Shown in pieces: positions 49,051 through 59,808 of a stretch of 64,000 bases of DNA. The stretch covers positions 1 to 64,000 of the forward strand of contig CANNQP010000004.1 in assembly GCA_947507875.1 (NCBI GenBank). The letters are read 5' to 3'. Origin of the DNA: Verrucomicrobiaceae bacterium. GTDB taxonomy: Bacteria; Verrucomicrobiota; Verrucomicrobiia; Verrucomicrobiales; Verrucomicrobiaceae. Made by a program: the position numbers and the translations under genes. Below the pieces are notes generated by a model. The model made no database searches. It saw only the letters and a list, made by a program, of their open reading frames with translations, and was not told the origin of the DNA. Numbering within the stretch: the first letter of the stretch is position 1; each line of letters opens with the position of its first letter.

Positions 49051-50949
49051 TTATTCTTGGATTCGACGATTTAAAAACGGATAACTCGTCACGATCTCGC
49101 TAATGAGCGTCTGCATCTTGTGGCCGTCCTTGGCGATGGTTTGGAGCATCTGGTCCACGATGATATGGTCGTAACCGTCGAGCTGGCGGCAGAGGGCGTA
49201 GGCGAGGAGCTTTTCAGTGAGGTTGCGGGTCAAGTCGGTCTCGCGGGCGGCGATGAGGGCTTTGAGTTCTTTGGGGGAAGAGAAATGTTTGCCGCCGGGG
49301 AGTTCGCCGACGGCATCGATGGGGCCACCAGACTCGTCCTTGTCGCGCCAGCGGCCGATGGCATCGAAGTTTTCGAGGCCGAAGCCGATGGGATCGAGGA
49401 TCTTGTGGCAGTTGGCGCAGACAGCGTTGGTGCGGTGCAACTCCGTGCGCTGGCGCAGGGTAAGATTGGCGACTTTACGTTTGTCCTGCTTTTCGAGGGC
49501 AGGCACATTCGGCGGTGCGGGCGGCACGCGCTGGCCGAGCACTTGCTCCAGCACCCACACGCCGCGTTTCACGGCGCTGGTGCGTGTGGCAAAGGATGTG
49601 GTCGCGAGCACGCCGGGCATGGCGAGGATGCCGCCGCGGTTCGCATCGGTGAGCTTCACCTTCTGCATCGCATCGCCGGTGATCTGCTTTTCGAGGCCGT
49701 AGATCTTCGCCAGCGTGCCGTTGAGGAAGGTGTAGTCGCTGTTCACGAAGCTAACGACGCTGCGGTTCTCGCGCACGATGCTTTCAAAGAAGAGTCGCGC
49801 CTCGTCATACATCGCCGTGCGGAGTTCGGGCGTCATTTGGGGGAATTTTTGCGCATCGAAGGTCTTGTCCTTCAACTCCGCCGTGCCGAGCCACTGCGCT
49901 CCAAAGCCATCAAACAGCGCCCGCGAGCGTTTATCGGCCAACAGTCGCTTGGTTTGGGCTTTCAGCACTTCAGGCTCGTGCAGCTTGCCTTCATCAGCGA
50001 GCTTGGAGAGCTCCTCATCCGGCATGGTGGCCCAAAGCAGATACGAAAGGCGGCTGGCGAGCTGGTAATCATCCAGCGGCACGATCTTCTCGCCCGTCGG
50101 TGCGTCTTTGGACGGTGTGATGAAGAGAAACTGTGGCGAGACAAGCACCGCTTTAAGCATCAGACGCAGTGCAGCGTTGCGATCGAGCTTGTTGGTCATT
50201 CCGAGGTCGAAAACCTTCACCAGCACGTCGAGTTCGGCCTCGGTGGGCGGTCGACGGTAAGCGGTACGGGCAAGTTTTCGCGCCACATCTCGCACCTCAG
50301 CCTCCTTGGCGCCAAAAAGCCGTTTTTGAGTCTCGGCGCGCATTTGCTGGAGCGCGGCATTCGCGATGCCGAGATACTGCTCCGTCTGCATCGGTGAGAG
50401 GGAGTTCAGATAGCCCTCGCCGGGCACTTCATCGGGCAATTCCTTCGCGATGGACGCATCGACGCCGAGGAAGTCGCGCAGCGTGTTCCCATACTCGATC
50501 TTCGTGAGCCGACGAATCACAAACGGGCCTGGATCTTGGGCGCTAAGGTATTTGATCTGCGCCAGCGCATCAAGAAAACGCTGCCGCTCGTCATCCGAAG
50601 GCTGATCCGCATCATCCGGCGGCATGTCATGCGCCTGCACGTTGGCGATGGCGTCCATCCACTTCCTTGAAAAACCAGGGTCGCCGGGTTTTTTGAGTGC
50701 CACCTCCAGATTCAAACCTGCTTTTGAACGACGATTGCCATGACATTCGAAGCAATAGTTGGCCACGAACTTTTGTACGTCTTGCTTGAAGGCCTTTTGA
50801 GCCGCCTGCTGCTTCACAAGTAGATCGGAACTCTGCTTCTCTGCAGCCATCGCGGCCAAGGACATAAGCCCGCAAAAGGCAATCGTTGCGCGAGTGTAAA
50901 AACGATGGGGAGGTGCAGACAAAGACTTCAAAACAGCTGCAAGTATCAC
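49051..50949 (-). CDS. Exported c-type cytochrome with DUF1587/1595/1592/1588/1585 domains
   Basis: A 632-residue protein with a signal peptide ([15 protein letters not shown]). A haem-c site CFECH near residue 62 lies in a PSCyt1-like region. DUF1587-like [18 protein letters not shown] follows, and [22 protein letters not shown] is typical of DUF1595. The DUF1592 region includes [21 protein letters not shown], and DUF1588 carries a second CxxCH in [27 protein letters not shown]1585 ends the protein ([16 protein letters not shown]). Two haem sites suggest periplasmic electron transfer tied to the DUF1552 partner. The start codon at 50949 is GTG; a later TTG is possible. It lies 54 bases after glnS. 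Confidence 0.9.
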   Translation of the reverse strand: MILAAVLKSLSAPPHRFYTRATIAFCGLMSLAAMAAEKQSSDLLVKQQAAQKAFKQDVQKFVANYCFECHGNRRSKAGLNLEVALKKPGDPGFSRKWMDAIANVQAHDMPPDDADQPSDDERQRFLDALAQIKYLSAQDPGPFVIRRLTKIEYGNTLRDFLGVDASIAKELPDEVPGEGYLNSLSPMQTEQYLGIANAALQQMRAETQKRLFGAKEAEVRDVARKLARTAYRRPPTEAELDVLVKVFDLGMTNKLDRNAALRLMLKAVLVSPQFLFITPSKDAPTGEKIVPLDDYQLASRLSYLLWATMPDEELSKLADEGKLHEPEVLKAQTKRLLADKRSRALFDGFGAQWLGTAELKDKTFDAQKFPQMTPELRTAMYDEARLFFESIVRENRSVVSFVNSDYTFLNGTLAKIYGLEKQITGDAMQKVKLTDANRGGILAMPGVLATTSFATRTSAVKRGVWVLEQVLGQRVPPAPPNVPALEKQDKRKVANLTLRQRTELHRTNAVCANCHKILDPIGFGLENFDAIGRWRDKDESGGPIDAVGELPGGKHFSSPKELKALIAARETDLTRNLTEKLLAYALCRQLDGYDHIIVDQMLQTIAKDGHKMQTLISEIVTSYPFLNRRIQE

Positions 50950-51003
50950 GGACTTAGCAGCTGCTCTCTATCCTCAAGATGCACGCGATCCGTGGCACAT
51001 GAC

Positions 51004-52704
<1,701 letters not shown>

Positions 52705-52830
52705 GGAAGGCGGAGAGTGGCGCAGAGGGGAAAATGGTCAAGACCTGTGAGGCAAACGGAAGCGAAGTTGGGCGAAGTTTTTTCACCCAAGTTCAAGGCC
52801 AGCGGGGATCGATGCCACACCGATCTTATT

Positions 52831-53685
52831 TTAACCAAAAACAACGGTTTTGTTCCGGTAGACCAGGACTTGGTTGTGCGCATGCCACCAAAGTGCCTTG
52901 GCTAAGACCGTTTTTTCCAGATCACGCCCGAGGCGGACTAGATCATGAACCTGATCTTCATGACTGACACGCATCACATCCTGATGAATGATAGGCCCCT
53001 GATCGAGCTCAGAGGTGACATAGTGGCTGGTGGCACCGATGATCTTCACGCCACGCTCATGTGCCTGATGGTAAGGCTTAGCTCCAACAAATGCAGGCAA
53101 GAAACTGTGATGTATGTTTAAAATCTGGTTCGGAAATGCGGCAATCATCGCTGGACTGATGATCTGCATGTAGCGAGCAAGGACCACCGTGTCGATGCCT
53201 TGCTCTTTCAATAGATTAATTTGAGCCGCCTCCTGAGCTAACTTGTTTTCCCGCGTGATAGGAAAATGATGGAATGGCACTCCAAAACGCTCGGCTGCTG
53301 GACGCAAGGTCTCGTGATTGCCAATAATCAACGGGATGTCCACCGGGAGGTCTCCGGCCTCGTGACGTGCCAAAAGATCATATAGGCAGTGGCCCTCTTT
53401 GGAAACGAACAGCGCGATCCTACGACGCTGCGTGGAAAAGTGCAGGCCAACCTGCATTTCGTGCCTGCGAGTCATGGGCTGTAGTCGATCGTAAATCTCC
53501 GACTTCTCCAAGGTGAAGTTTTCCAGACTCCATTCTAGTCGCATGAAGAAGACATTTTCCACAGGATCAATGTGCTGCTGGAGGTCGATTATGTTCCCTT
53601 TGTGAGCAAAGATAAATCCCGTGACATCATGAACCAATCCTGGTCGATCTGGGCAATGAATAAGAAGAGTCGCTGTGTCTGACAT
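52831..53685 (-). CDS. purU: Formyltetrahydrofolate deformylase
   Basis: PurU hydrolyses 10-formyl-tetrahydrofolate to formate and tetrahydrofolate, balancing the one-carbon pool. An N-terminal ACT domain (LLIHCPDRPGLVHDVTGFIFAHKGNI) binds regulators, Met and Gly in E. coli. The formyltransferase fold carries HHFPITRENKLAQEA, VLARYMQIISPAMI, the catalytic NIHHSFLPAFVGAKPYHQA and ATSHYVTSELDQGPIIHQD. Its 284 residues are normal for the family. It lies between glnS (127 bases downstream) and the beta-CASP gene, all on the minus strand. Confidence 0.96.
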   Translation of the reverse strand: MSDTATLLIHCPDRPGLVHDVTGFIFAHKGNIIDLQQHIDPVENVFFMRLEWSLENFTLEKSEIYDRLQPMTRRHEMQVGLHFSTQRRRIALFVSKEGHCLYDLLARHEAGDLPVDIPLIIGNHETLRPAAERFGVPFHHFPITRENKLAQEAAQINLLKEQGIDTVVLARYMQIISPAMIAAFPNQILNIHHSFLPAFVGAKPYHQAHERGVKIIGATSHYVTSELDQGPIIHQDVMRVSHEDQVHDLVRLGRDLEKTVLAKALWWHAHNQVLVYRNKTVVFG

Positions 53686-53765
53686 AGTGAGAGGGGAACT
53701 GCGATAAGATTCAGCCAGAGGTATAAGAAATTACCAGCGCAAACACCATGGTCTTGGGTTCTGTT

Positions 53766-55166
53766 CTAGAGTTCCACTGTTTGCAAAAAAACCGCTGATT
53801 CGACACACCCAGCCGGATGAGCCGCCTGAAGGGCGATCTGGAGAGCTTCTGTGCTTTGAGGTTCACCATGGACCAAAAAAACTCGTTTTTTCAATCCCCC
53901 CACCTTACTAAACCACGTCAGGAGTTCATCGTGATCCGCATGCCCTGAAAACGAATCTAAGGTTTCAATCTCAGCATGAACAGGAAAGTCATCTCCTAGA
54001 ATACTCACATGAGGATACCCATGACGAAGTTTCCAGCCCAGGGTGTTCTCGGCACAGTATCCGACAAAAAGTAAGATGTTGTCGCGATGGGTAATGTTTT
54101 GCCGCAAATGATGAAGAATCCGCCCACTCTCTGCCATGCCCGAGGCGGAAATGATGATGGCTGGACCTTTGATTTTGTTCAGCGCCTTCGATTCCTCTAC
54201 GCCACGAATCAAACGCAGGCCTTCAAAGCCAAAAGGGTCATCGCGCATGAATAAGGCCTGAGCTGCCTCTGGTTTCATCTCTCCCACATGAAGTCGAAAG
54301 ATTTCCGTCGCCTTTACTGCCAGTGGGCTATCGACAAAGGTCTGGATAGGACCAATTCGATTTTCATGTCGCAAACCATCCAAAGTAAAAAGCAGCTGCT
54401 GAGTTCGCTCCACCGCAAACGCAGGAATGATAAGTCTCGATCGACGCTGCTGAATCCGGCGAATGATGTTGCATAGATGTTCTGTCGAATCTGCAGTCGC
54501 CTCATGCCTGCGTCCTCCATAGGTGCTCTCCATGATCACGTAGTCCACGGCCTCGCATGTCGCCGGATCGTTCAACAGATCATTGCCAAAACGACCGATA
54601 TCACCGCTGAAGAGCAATCGCTTTTTTTGACCATCCTCTTGATCTTGAATATCCAAAATGACTTGAGCGGAGCCAAGGACATGGCCTGCATCAATGAACG
54701 TGAGTCGAACTCCATCCGCGACCTGCATAGGTCTGTCATAACCTAATGTCACGAATTGCCGCAGGCACTTCTCAGCATCTTCGCGTGAGTAGCTAGGCTG
54801 AAGCGCTGGAAGGTCATCTTTTTTGCGATGACGATTCAACCAAGCAATATCGCTCTCGTGAATATGAGCCGCATCGGGCAACATGATGCTGCATAAATCA
54901 CGTGTCGCGGGGGTGGAGAAGATATTTCCTTTGAAACCTTTTTTACAAAGGTGTGGCAGATTACCACTGTGATCAATATGAGCGTGGGAAAGAATCACGC
55001 AGTCGATCTTCTCTGGATCAAAGGGGAAATGGCTATTGCGCTCAATCGACTCAGAGCGGCGCCCTTGGTAAAGCCCACAATCCAAAAGGATTCGTGCGTC
55101 ATTAACCTCGATAAGGTGCTTGGAGCCTGTCGTCGTTCCAGCAGCGCCGCAAAAGGTGATTTTCAT
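53766..55166 (-). CDS. Metallo-beta-lactamase/beta-CASP family ribonuclease (CPSF73-like)
   Basis: This 466-residue hydrolase is related to the archaeal and eukaryotic CPSF-73 endonucleases and bacterial RNA-processing exonucleases. Zinc motifs are VILSHAHIDHSGNLPHL, FIDAGHVLGSAQVIL and FSGDIGRFGNDLL, and MESTYGGRRHE follows. The beta-CASP insertion includes IISASGMAESGRILHHL (motif B/C region) and the last His motif is LDSFSGHADHDELLTWF. RNA is the likely substrate; bacterial members have been linked to mRNA turnover, but their exact role is not established. It is divergent from the YkgJ-like gene with about 95 to 115 bases between. Confidence 0.9.
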   Translation of the reverse strand: MKITFCGAAGTTTGSKHLIEVNDARILLDCGLYQGRRSESIERNSHFPFDPEKIDCVILSHAHIDHSGNLPHLCKKGFKGNIFSTPATRDLCSIMLPDAAHIHESDIAWLNRHRKKDDLPALQPSYSREDAEKCLRQFVTLGYDRPMQVADGVRLTFIDAGHVLGSAQVILDIQDQEDGQKKRLLFSGDIGRFGNDLLNDPATCEAVDYVIMESTYGGRRHEATADSTEHLCNIIRRIQQRRSRLIIPAFAVERTQQLLFTLDGLRHENRIGPIQTFVDSPLAVKATEIFRLHVGEMKPEAAQALFMRDDPFGFEGLRLIRGVEESKALNKIKGPAIIISASGMAESGRILHHLRQNITHRDNILLFVGYCAENTLGWKLRHGYPHVSILGDDFPVHAEIETLDSFSGHADHDELLTWFSKVGGLKKRVFLVHGEPQSTEALQIALQAAHPAGCVESAVFLQTVEL

Positions 55167-55279
55167 GATGGTGTCTTACAACAAAGCAAGATGCCCAAGA
55201 AGGCAAGACAGAACCCATTTTCAGGAATAGACCACAAACCGGGGATGACGCTGCACAGGGTTTGTGCCATGATGATTCG

Positions 55280-55765
55280 ATGTTTATGTCTGATGCTGCT
55301 ACACGACTCTGCACGAATTGCGGTTTGTGCTGCAACGGCGTGCTCTTTGATTTAGTGCGCCTTCAACCGCAAGATTCTGTGCAAGAATTGGCTCGCTTGG
55401 GCATGAAGCTGCGACGCAAAAAAACCCAACCCTGGTTTCCTCAGCCTTGTCAGTTCCTGAAAAACTGCACCTGCACCATTTATGAGCACCGGCCGACTCG
55501 CTGCCGATTGTTCGAATGCCATCAACTCAAGAGACTGCGAAGCGGTCAGACCCAAGAAGAAGATGTGCTTCAGATGATTGCGAAAGCCAAAGCCTTGGTG
55601 GCAGAATTGGAAGCTTTTTTGCCGGATGAAGACCCAGCCACTCAATCCATCAGCCTAGAAGAACGAGTAAAAGCAGCCTTCGATGAAACAACTGCCTCTG
55701 ATGTCAAACAGCTGCACCTTCAGCTCAAACGCCTACTGGATAGAGAATTCCGCTTATTGGATTGA
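55280..55765 (+). CDS. YkgJ-family cysteine cluster protein (possible Fe-S or zinc site)
   Basis: A protein of about 161 residues. The cysteine pattern CTNCGLCC...QPCQFLKNCTCTIYEHRPTRCRLFEC is the signature of the YkgJ/CxxCxxCC family, thought to bind iron-sulfur or zinc. The C-terminal half is charged and helical (HQLKRLRSGQTQEEDVLQMIAKAKALVAELEAF). The function is unknown; members are predicted to act in redox or metal handling. The tracked start 55262 is TTG, and ATG 55280 or 55286 is more likely. It is divergent from the beta-CASP gene and convergent with a glycosyltransferase gene. Confidence 0.8.
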   Translation: MFMSDAATRLCTNCGLCCNGVLFDLVRLQPQDSVQELARLGMKLRRKKTQPWFPQPCQFLKNCTCTIYEHRPTRCRLFECHQLKRLRSGQTQEEDVLQMIAKAKALVAELEAFLPDEDPATQSISLEERVKAAFDETTASDVKQLHLQLKRLLDREFRLLD

Positions 55766-55831
55766 TTTCAACCCGCTGAATTCTCAATCCATCGGCCTCA
55801 GTGCTTCAAGGAAAGCAGGTCTAACTTCTAT

Positions 55832-57055
55832 CTAAGATAAGACCTTACTTAGCAATCGATGGAATTGATCCACGTAACCACTCATCATAAAGCGTGTGTT
55901 TGTAGATATAATAGCATTTTCGGCTAATTCAGATCTCAAGCTAGGAAATTGAAACAATTGCCAAATGCTATCTGCAAGATGCATGGGCGATAGGGCTCGT
56001 GGATTGATCAAGTTATCGCTCGAAGGATCATAAACCAATTCAGGAAGTCTTTGATCATGAACGCCTAGAGAGAAATACTCACGGGGAGACAATGTCGGCG
56101 CAATACACCAACCTGTATCATTATGGGTTATTGCCTCAGGCAATCCATCGACATCACTACAGATAACAGGACAACCGCAACCATTTGCCTCAATGGCAAC
56201 ATTTCCCAATGGCTCACGAAGGGATGGACAAGCAAAGACATCAAGGTTGGAATAAAACGCCGTCATATCACTCACCGTTCCAAGAAACTTGACTGCATGA
56301 GATATACCGAGGCCTTGAGCCACAGCGTCTAGCATCTCTCGCTCAGGACCTTGACCAGCTATTAGGAGTTCGAAAGCAGAGGAGCGCTTGAGCAGTTCCG
56401 CGAGAGCGTGCAATCCAATAACCATACCCTTCACAGGAATCAATCTTCCTGCCATACCAACACGGAACTTTTGCTTAACCTTCGTGTCTGACTGACTGCT
56501 CGTTTTGGAGAGATGCTGGGAGCCAACTTGAGAAGAACGAATATTCTCTAAGCGGAGAGGGTTATAGATCACGTCACACTGGCTAGGATCAACATCAAAA
56601 CGTAGTTCTAGCACACGTCTTGCCGCTCGTGAATTACAGAAAAATCGATCTACTTGAGTCAAATTTTTTGCAATAACTCTGTCTGTATTTTTACACAACC
56701 AAGCTGCCCCTCGTTCATAGTAAATGCATCTATCGACGAACTGCGCTGCAGTCCATGCAGGCCCATTATCAAGTGTGTTGTAAATAATCTGAACATCAGG
56801 AAGCAACCGCTTCGACCAACAACTTGACCACCATGACCTCAATGATTTAGGGATCCGAAGTGGTCCAACGTACTTTGCGTGCAAAGTAGATTCGATATGC
56901 TTATCGACCGCCTCTTTGAAAAAGTCGTGACAGCGCCGATTCAAAATCATCAAATGATGTTCATGAGATGAAAAATCATGACGCAAGTAATCTGCAAAGA
57001 TTGATTCAACACCTCCTATTGTGTCTAAGTTGAGACAGTGTAGGATGCGACTCAT
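55832..57055 (-). CDS. Glycosyltransferase, GT-B fold (GT4-like)
   Basis: A 407-residue glycosyltransferase. The N-terminal Rossmann domain starts ILHCLNLDTIGGVESIFADYL, the acceptor side. The C-terminal donor-binding domain contains VGMAGRLIPVKGMVIGLHAL, FELLIAGQGPEREML, VKFLGTVSDMTAFYSNLDVFACPS and the EX7E motif in REPLGNVAIEANGCGCPVICSDVDGLPEAI. The sugar and acceptor cannot be told. It opens the surface-glycan region on the minus strand, divergent from a GT9 gene 108 bases away, so the promoters of both lie between 57056 and 57163. Confidence 0.88.
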   Translation of the reverse strand: MSRILHCLNLDTIGGVESIFADYLRHDFSSHEHHLMILNRRCHDFFKEAVDKHIESTLHAKYVGPLRIPKSLRSWWSSCWSKRLLPDVQIIYNTLDNGPAWTAAQFVDRCIYYERGAAWLCKNTDRVIAKNLTQVDRFFCNSRAARRVLELRFDVDPSQCDVIYNPLRLENIRSSQVGSQHLSKTSSQSDTKVKQKFRVGMAGRLIPVKGMVIGLHALAELLKRSSAFELLIAGQGPEREMLDAVAQGLGISHAVKFLGTVSDMTAFYSNLDVFACPSLREPLGNVAIEANGCGCPVICSDVDGLPEAITHNDTGWCIAPTLSPREYFSLGVHDQRLPELVYDPSSDNLINPRALSPMHLADSIWQLFQFPSLRSELAENAIISTNTRFMMSGYVDQFHRLLSKVLS

Positions 57056-57163
57056 AAGTCATTGTCAGTGGTCTAAAAATCTTGGCTTATCTAGACTTGC
57101 CCTACTCAGCAATAATGAAAGCTGTAAATAAGGTTTGATTGCAAAAAAGAAGATTAAGTCAAC

Positions 57164-58198
57164 ATGGTTGAACGTGACATCATCTCAGCAGACGACATGT
57201 ATCCTACATCCAACAAAGAGGCTCGACACTCACAACTTGGCCATGCGGTAGATATCACCAACAAAAGAATTGCATTAGTGAGCAGCAAGCAACTGGGAGA
57301 TGTAACTCTTCTGGAACCAATGATACGACTTTTAGCGGAGAAGTCTGGAAACAAGGTAGCTCTTTTTGTTAAAGAGGCGTTTCAACCTTTGGTAGAGCTA
57401 ATGCCACATGCTATCTGGGGACCTGCAACTCAGGGCAGCCCCCCATTTGATGAGTTGTGGGCGACTAGCTGGGGTGGCAAAACCGCTATTCGTTCATGGA
57501 AACTCTCATCAAAGAAAAAAACGCTCCTCTACAACCGCTTAGAACATCGTCGATGGTGGTATCGGTGGATCTTTGATGAATTCAGAATGGAAAAGCACGG
57601 ATTGGAATACTGGGGACGATATTTTTGGCGAATGGCAGGTGGGGATGAGGCTAGCTTCAAATCTTCCGCACTGAACCCACCACCAGTAGCATGGCGAAGT
57701 CCTCTCTTACCCGGAACAAGTTACTTAGCCATCGTTCCGACTTCTGCATGGCGCAGCAAGTTATGGACGACTACACAATGGGCTGATTTAATCGCTCAGA
57801 TCGGCGAACTTAAACTAGGATCACTAAGACTAGATTTGGTCATGCTGGGAGGTGGGCAGGAGTTTGAAAAAGAACACTGTCTGAAAATTGAACAGCTAAC
57901 ACAGGTCAAGATCCACAATCTCTGCGGCAAAACGACTTTGAAAGAATATCTCCATGCCCTGGCAGGTGCATCCGCTGTGGTTACAGTGGATGGCTCTGCC
58001 TCCCATCTGGCACAGGCCTTTGCTCGACCCACAGTAACCCTTTTTGGGCCGACACAGGACCAGCGTTGGCACTATGCAACGACGCTTAATGAATGCCTTA
58101 CCGCCCGCCAATTCAGTGCCGATCAGAAAAACGGCCCCGCATCTCTCGTGCCCGTGGCTCCTGTGATAGAAGCACTAATGCGCATAATGCAAATCTAG
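57164..58198 (+). CDS. Glycosyltransferase family 9 (heptosyltransferase-like)
   Basis: A 344-residue GT-B enzyme like LPS core heptosyltransferases. The start KRIALVSSKQLGDVTLLEPMIRLLAEKSG carries the family LGD motif (KQLGDV) found in WaaC/WaaF. The donor domain has PTSAWRSKLWTTTQWADLI (in place of the common P.A..K.WP...F) and the ASAVVTVDGSASHLAQAFARPTVTLFGPTQDQRW block near the end. ADP-heptose is the usual donor, but members using other sugars are known. It lies between the GT4 gene and a protein of unknown function and fits LPS core or O-antigen assembly. Confidence 0.87.
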   Translation: MVERDIISADDMYPTSNKEARHSQLGHAVDITNKRIALVSSKQLGDVTLLEPMIRLLAEKSGNKVALFVKEAFQPLVELMPHAIWGPATQGSPPFDELWATSWGGKTAIRSWKLSSKKKTLLYNRLEHRRWWYRWIFDEFRMEKHGLEYWGRYFWRMAGGDEASFKSSALNPPPVAWRSPLLPGTSYLAIVPTSAWRSKLWTTTQWADLIAQIGELKLGSLRLDLVMLGGGQEFEKEHCLKIEQLTQVKIHNLCGKTTLKEYLHALAGASAVVTVDGSASHLAQAFARPTVTLFGPTQDQRWHYATTLNECLTARQFSADQKNGPASLVPVAPVIEALMRIMQI

Positions 58199-58311
58199 TT
58201 GCAGCAGGCATGGCACAAGTCGATGTAAGCATGGGAATTAACCATATTTCTAATGAAATTTGATTAACAGATAGAAATCAACATCACATCTGCCGACAAA
58301 AAATCATCAAT

Positions 58312-59256
58312 ATGTCTGTTCTCGATTTCCTTAAATCTCTTACTCCCCAAATAGGGCGGAGAAAAAGACGATTTCGTGATCAGCAAGGGTTTGATTACAC
58401 AATTTCGATTGCAAATGGGGGCGCTAAAATGGCCGCCAAATACAGTCATTGGCATGGATCTATTTTAGATTCTTCGATTCAGCGGCATAAACAATCTGAA
58501 GTCCTCTTCATCTTAGGCTCAGGCCCCAGCATTAACTTGATCAAAGATTCGGAATGGGAACACATTCGCAAGCATGACTCCATAGGATTCAATTGGTGGA
58601 TGGCCCATGATTTCATTCCCAGCTTTTACCTCCTGCAATTCGCCAACTCCGAGGCGTTATTCAAGCTAATCCAGGCTCGAAGCTCAGCTTATAGGCACGT
58701 TCCCCTCATTTTACGAGGTGATTCCTTCGCCGATGGCAGTCTATTTCTGGATGAGAATCCAAAATTCGATTTCCTCAAAGAGCACGAGCTTTTTTACCTG
58801 AGGGAATATGCGATTTCTTCCCGTTGTGCGATCGATGTTAACAAACTCTTTCAGCATCTAGAGCTTTTAGGCATGCTAACCCATGGGGCCATTGGTTCAT
58901 TTGTCCCCAAGTGGAGATCAACACTTGGGTTGCTTATGTCTTGGGGCTACCAGATGGGGTATAAAAAACTAGTTCTATGCGGCATGGACATGCACAGCAA
59001 TGACCACTTCTGGCACAATCCCATACATAAAGACATGTGCCAACGGTATAATCTACCCGGTGTAGAGTCTGCCAAAAAGAAAAACAAAGGCTATGGGATT
59101 ATGGCCTTCACCGACGAAGCTATTTCTCCCAATACTGTGCCCAGGTATGTTACTGAATTTGCTTCATGGATGAAACAGCGTGCAGATGTGCAGACGTTTG
59201 TAAACTCTACGCAAACAATCCTCTATCCAGACTTGCCAGTTTACGACTACTTGTGA
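58312..59256 (+). CDS. Unrecognised surface-glycan protein with GSGPS motif (DUF115/sialyltransferase-like guess)
   Basis: I do not recognise this 314-residue protein with confidence. The opening fold VLFILGSGPSINLIKDSEWEHIRKHDSIGFNWWMAHDF has the GSGPS turn seen in DUF115-like and some sialic-acid or polysaccharide proteins, suggesting a nucleotide- or sugar-binding Rossmann-like core. Later segments MGYKKLVLCGMDMHSNDHFWHNP and QRYNLPGVESAKKKNKGYGIMAF contain His/Asp residues that might be catalytic. No signal peptide or membrane helix is seen. Its position between GT9 and acyltransferase genes supports a role in glycan assembly or modification; transferase activity is only a guess. Confidence 0.5.
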   Translation: MSVLDFLKSLTPQIGRRKRRFRDQQGFDYTISIANGGAKMAAKYSHWHGSILDSSIQRHKQSEVLFILGSGPSINLIKDSEWEHIRKHDSIGFNWWMAHDFIPSFYLLQFANSEALFKLIQARSSAYRHVPLILRGDSFADGSLFLDENPKFDFLKEHELFYLREYAISSRCAIDVNKLFQHLELLGMLTHGAIGSFVPKWRSTLGLLMSWGYQMGYKKLVLCGMDMHSNDHFWHNPIHKDMCQRYNLPGVESAKKKNKGYGIMAFTDEAISPNTVPRYVTEFASWMKQRADVQTFVNSTQTILYPDLPVYDYL

Positions 59257-59304
59257 CTCAACGACGTAGCTTGCCATCTACAGTAACTCCTGAAGCATTT
59301 TGAT

Positions 59305-59808
59305 ATGTCTTGGCTTAAAAAGTGGCTTAGATCCCGAAAGAAACATCGCATGGCTCAGAAAGTGTTGCGGACAGCCAAGTCCGTTGGCCATGGACTACGA
59401 GTTAATGGAAAATCCGCTGTTAATTCAAACACTTACCTGGGGAATAATGTAAACTTCAATGGCATGACAATCGGCGGTCGCGGCCGAGTGATTATAGGAG
59501 ATAACTTTCATTCCGGGCCAGAGTGTCGGATCATCACTTCATTCCACAACTATGAGGGAACCAAGATTCCCTATGATGAAACATACATTGATCGTGATGT
59601 CATTATCGGAGATAACGTCTGGTTTGGAACAAGAGTCATGGTCTTGGGTGGGGTAACGATCGAAGAAGGTGCTATCATTCAGGCGGGTAGTGTCGTGGTA
59701 TCAAACATACCAAAGGGGGCCATAGCAGGAGGGCATCCCGCCAAAGTCTTCAAATACCGTGATCTTGCGCATTATGATGAATTAAAAGCATCAGGGGCTT
59801 TTCATTAA
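59305..59808 (+). CDS. Hexapeptide-repeat acyltransferase (CatB/WbbJ/MaoC-acetyltransferase type)
   Basis: A 167-residue left-handed beta-helix protein, probably a sugar O- or N-acetyltransferase. A basic N-terminal helix (KKWLRSRKKHRMAQKVL) precedes the coil with hexapeptide turns NTYLGNNVNFNGMTIGGRG, VIIGDNFHSGPECRI, RDVIIGDNVWFGTRVMVLGGVTIEEGAIIQAGSVVV. The terminal PKGAIAGGHPAKVFKYR is the hallmark of the family, and FHNYEG carries the likely catalytic His. It probably decorates the surface polysaccharide made by neighbouring transferases. It lies 48 bases after the preceding gene and is followed by a gene-poor kilobase. Confidence 0.88.
   Translation: MSWLKKWLRSRKKHRMAQKVLRTAKSVGHGLRVNGKSAVNSNTYLGNNVNFNGMTIGGRGRVIIGDNFHSGPECRIITSFHNYEGTKIPYDETYIDRDVIIGDNVWFGTRVMVLGGVTIEEGAIIQAGSVVVSNIPKGAIAGGHPAKVFKYRDLAHYDELKASGAFH

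Noticed and set aside
49120-50397. Long plus-strand ORF of 425 codons opposite the DUF1592 gene
   Set aside because: It lies antisense to a gene with clear haem and DUF1588/1585 motifs. Its composition (His/Arg/Glu-rich, no domain) is what GC-rich antisense frames produce.
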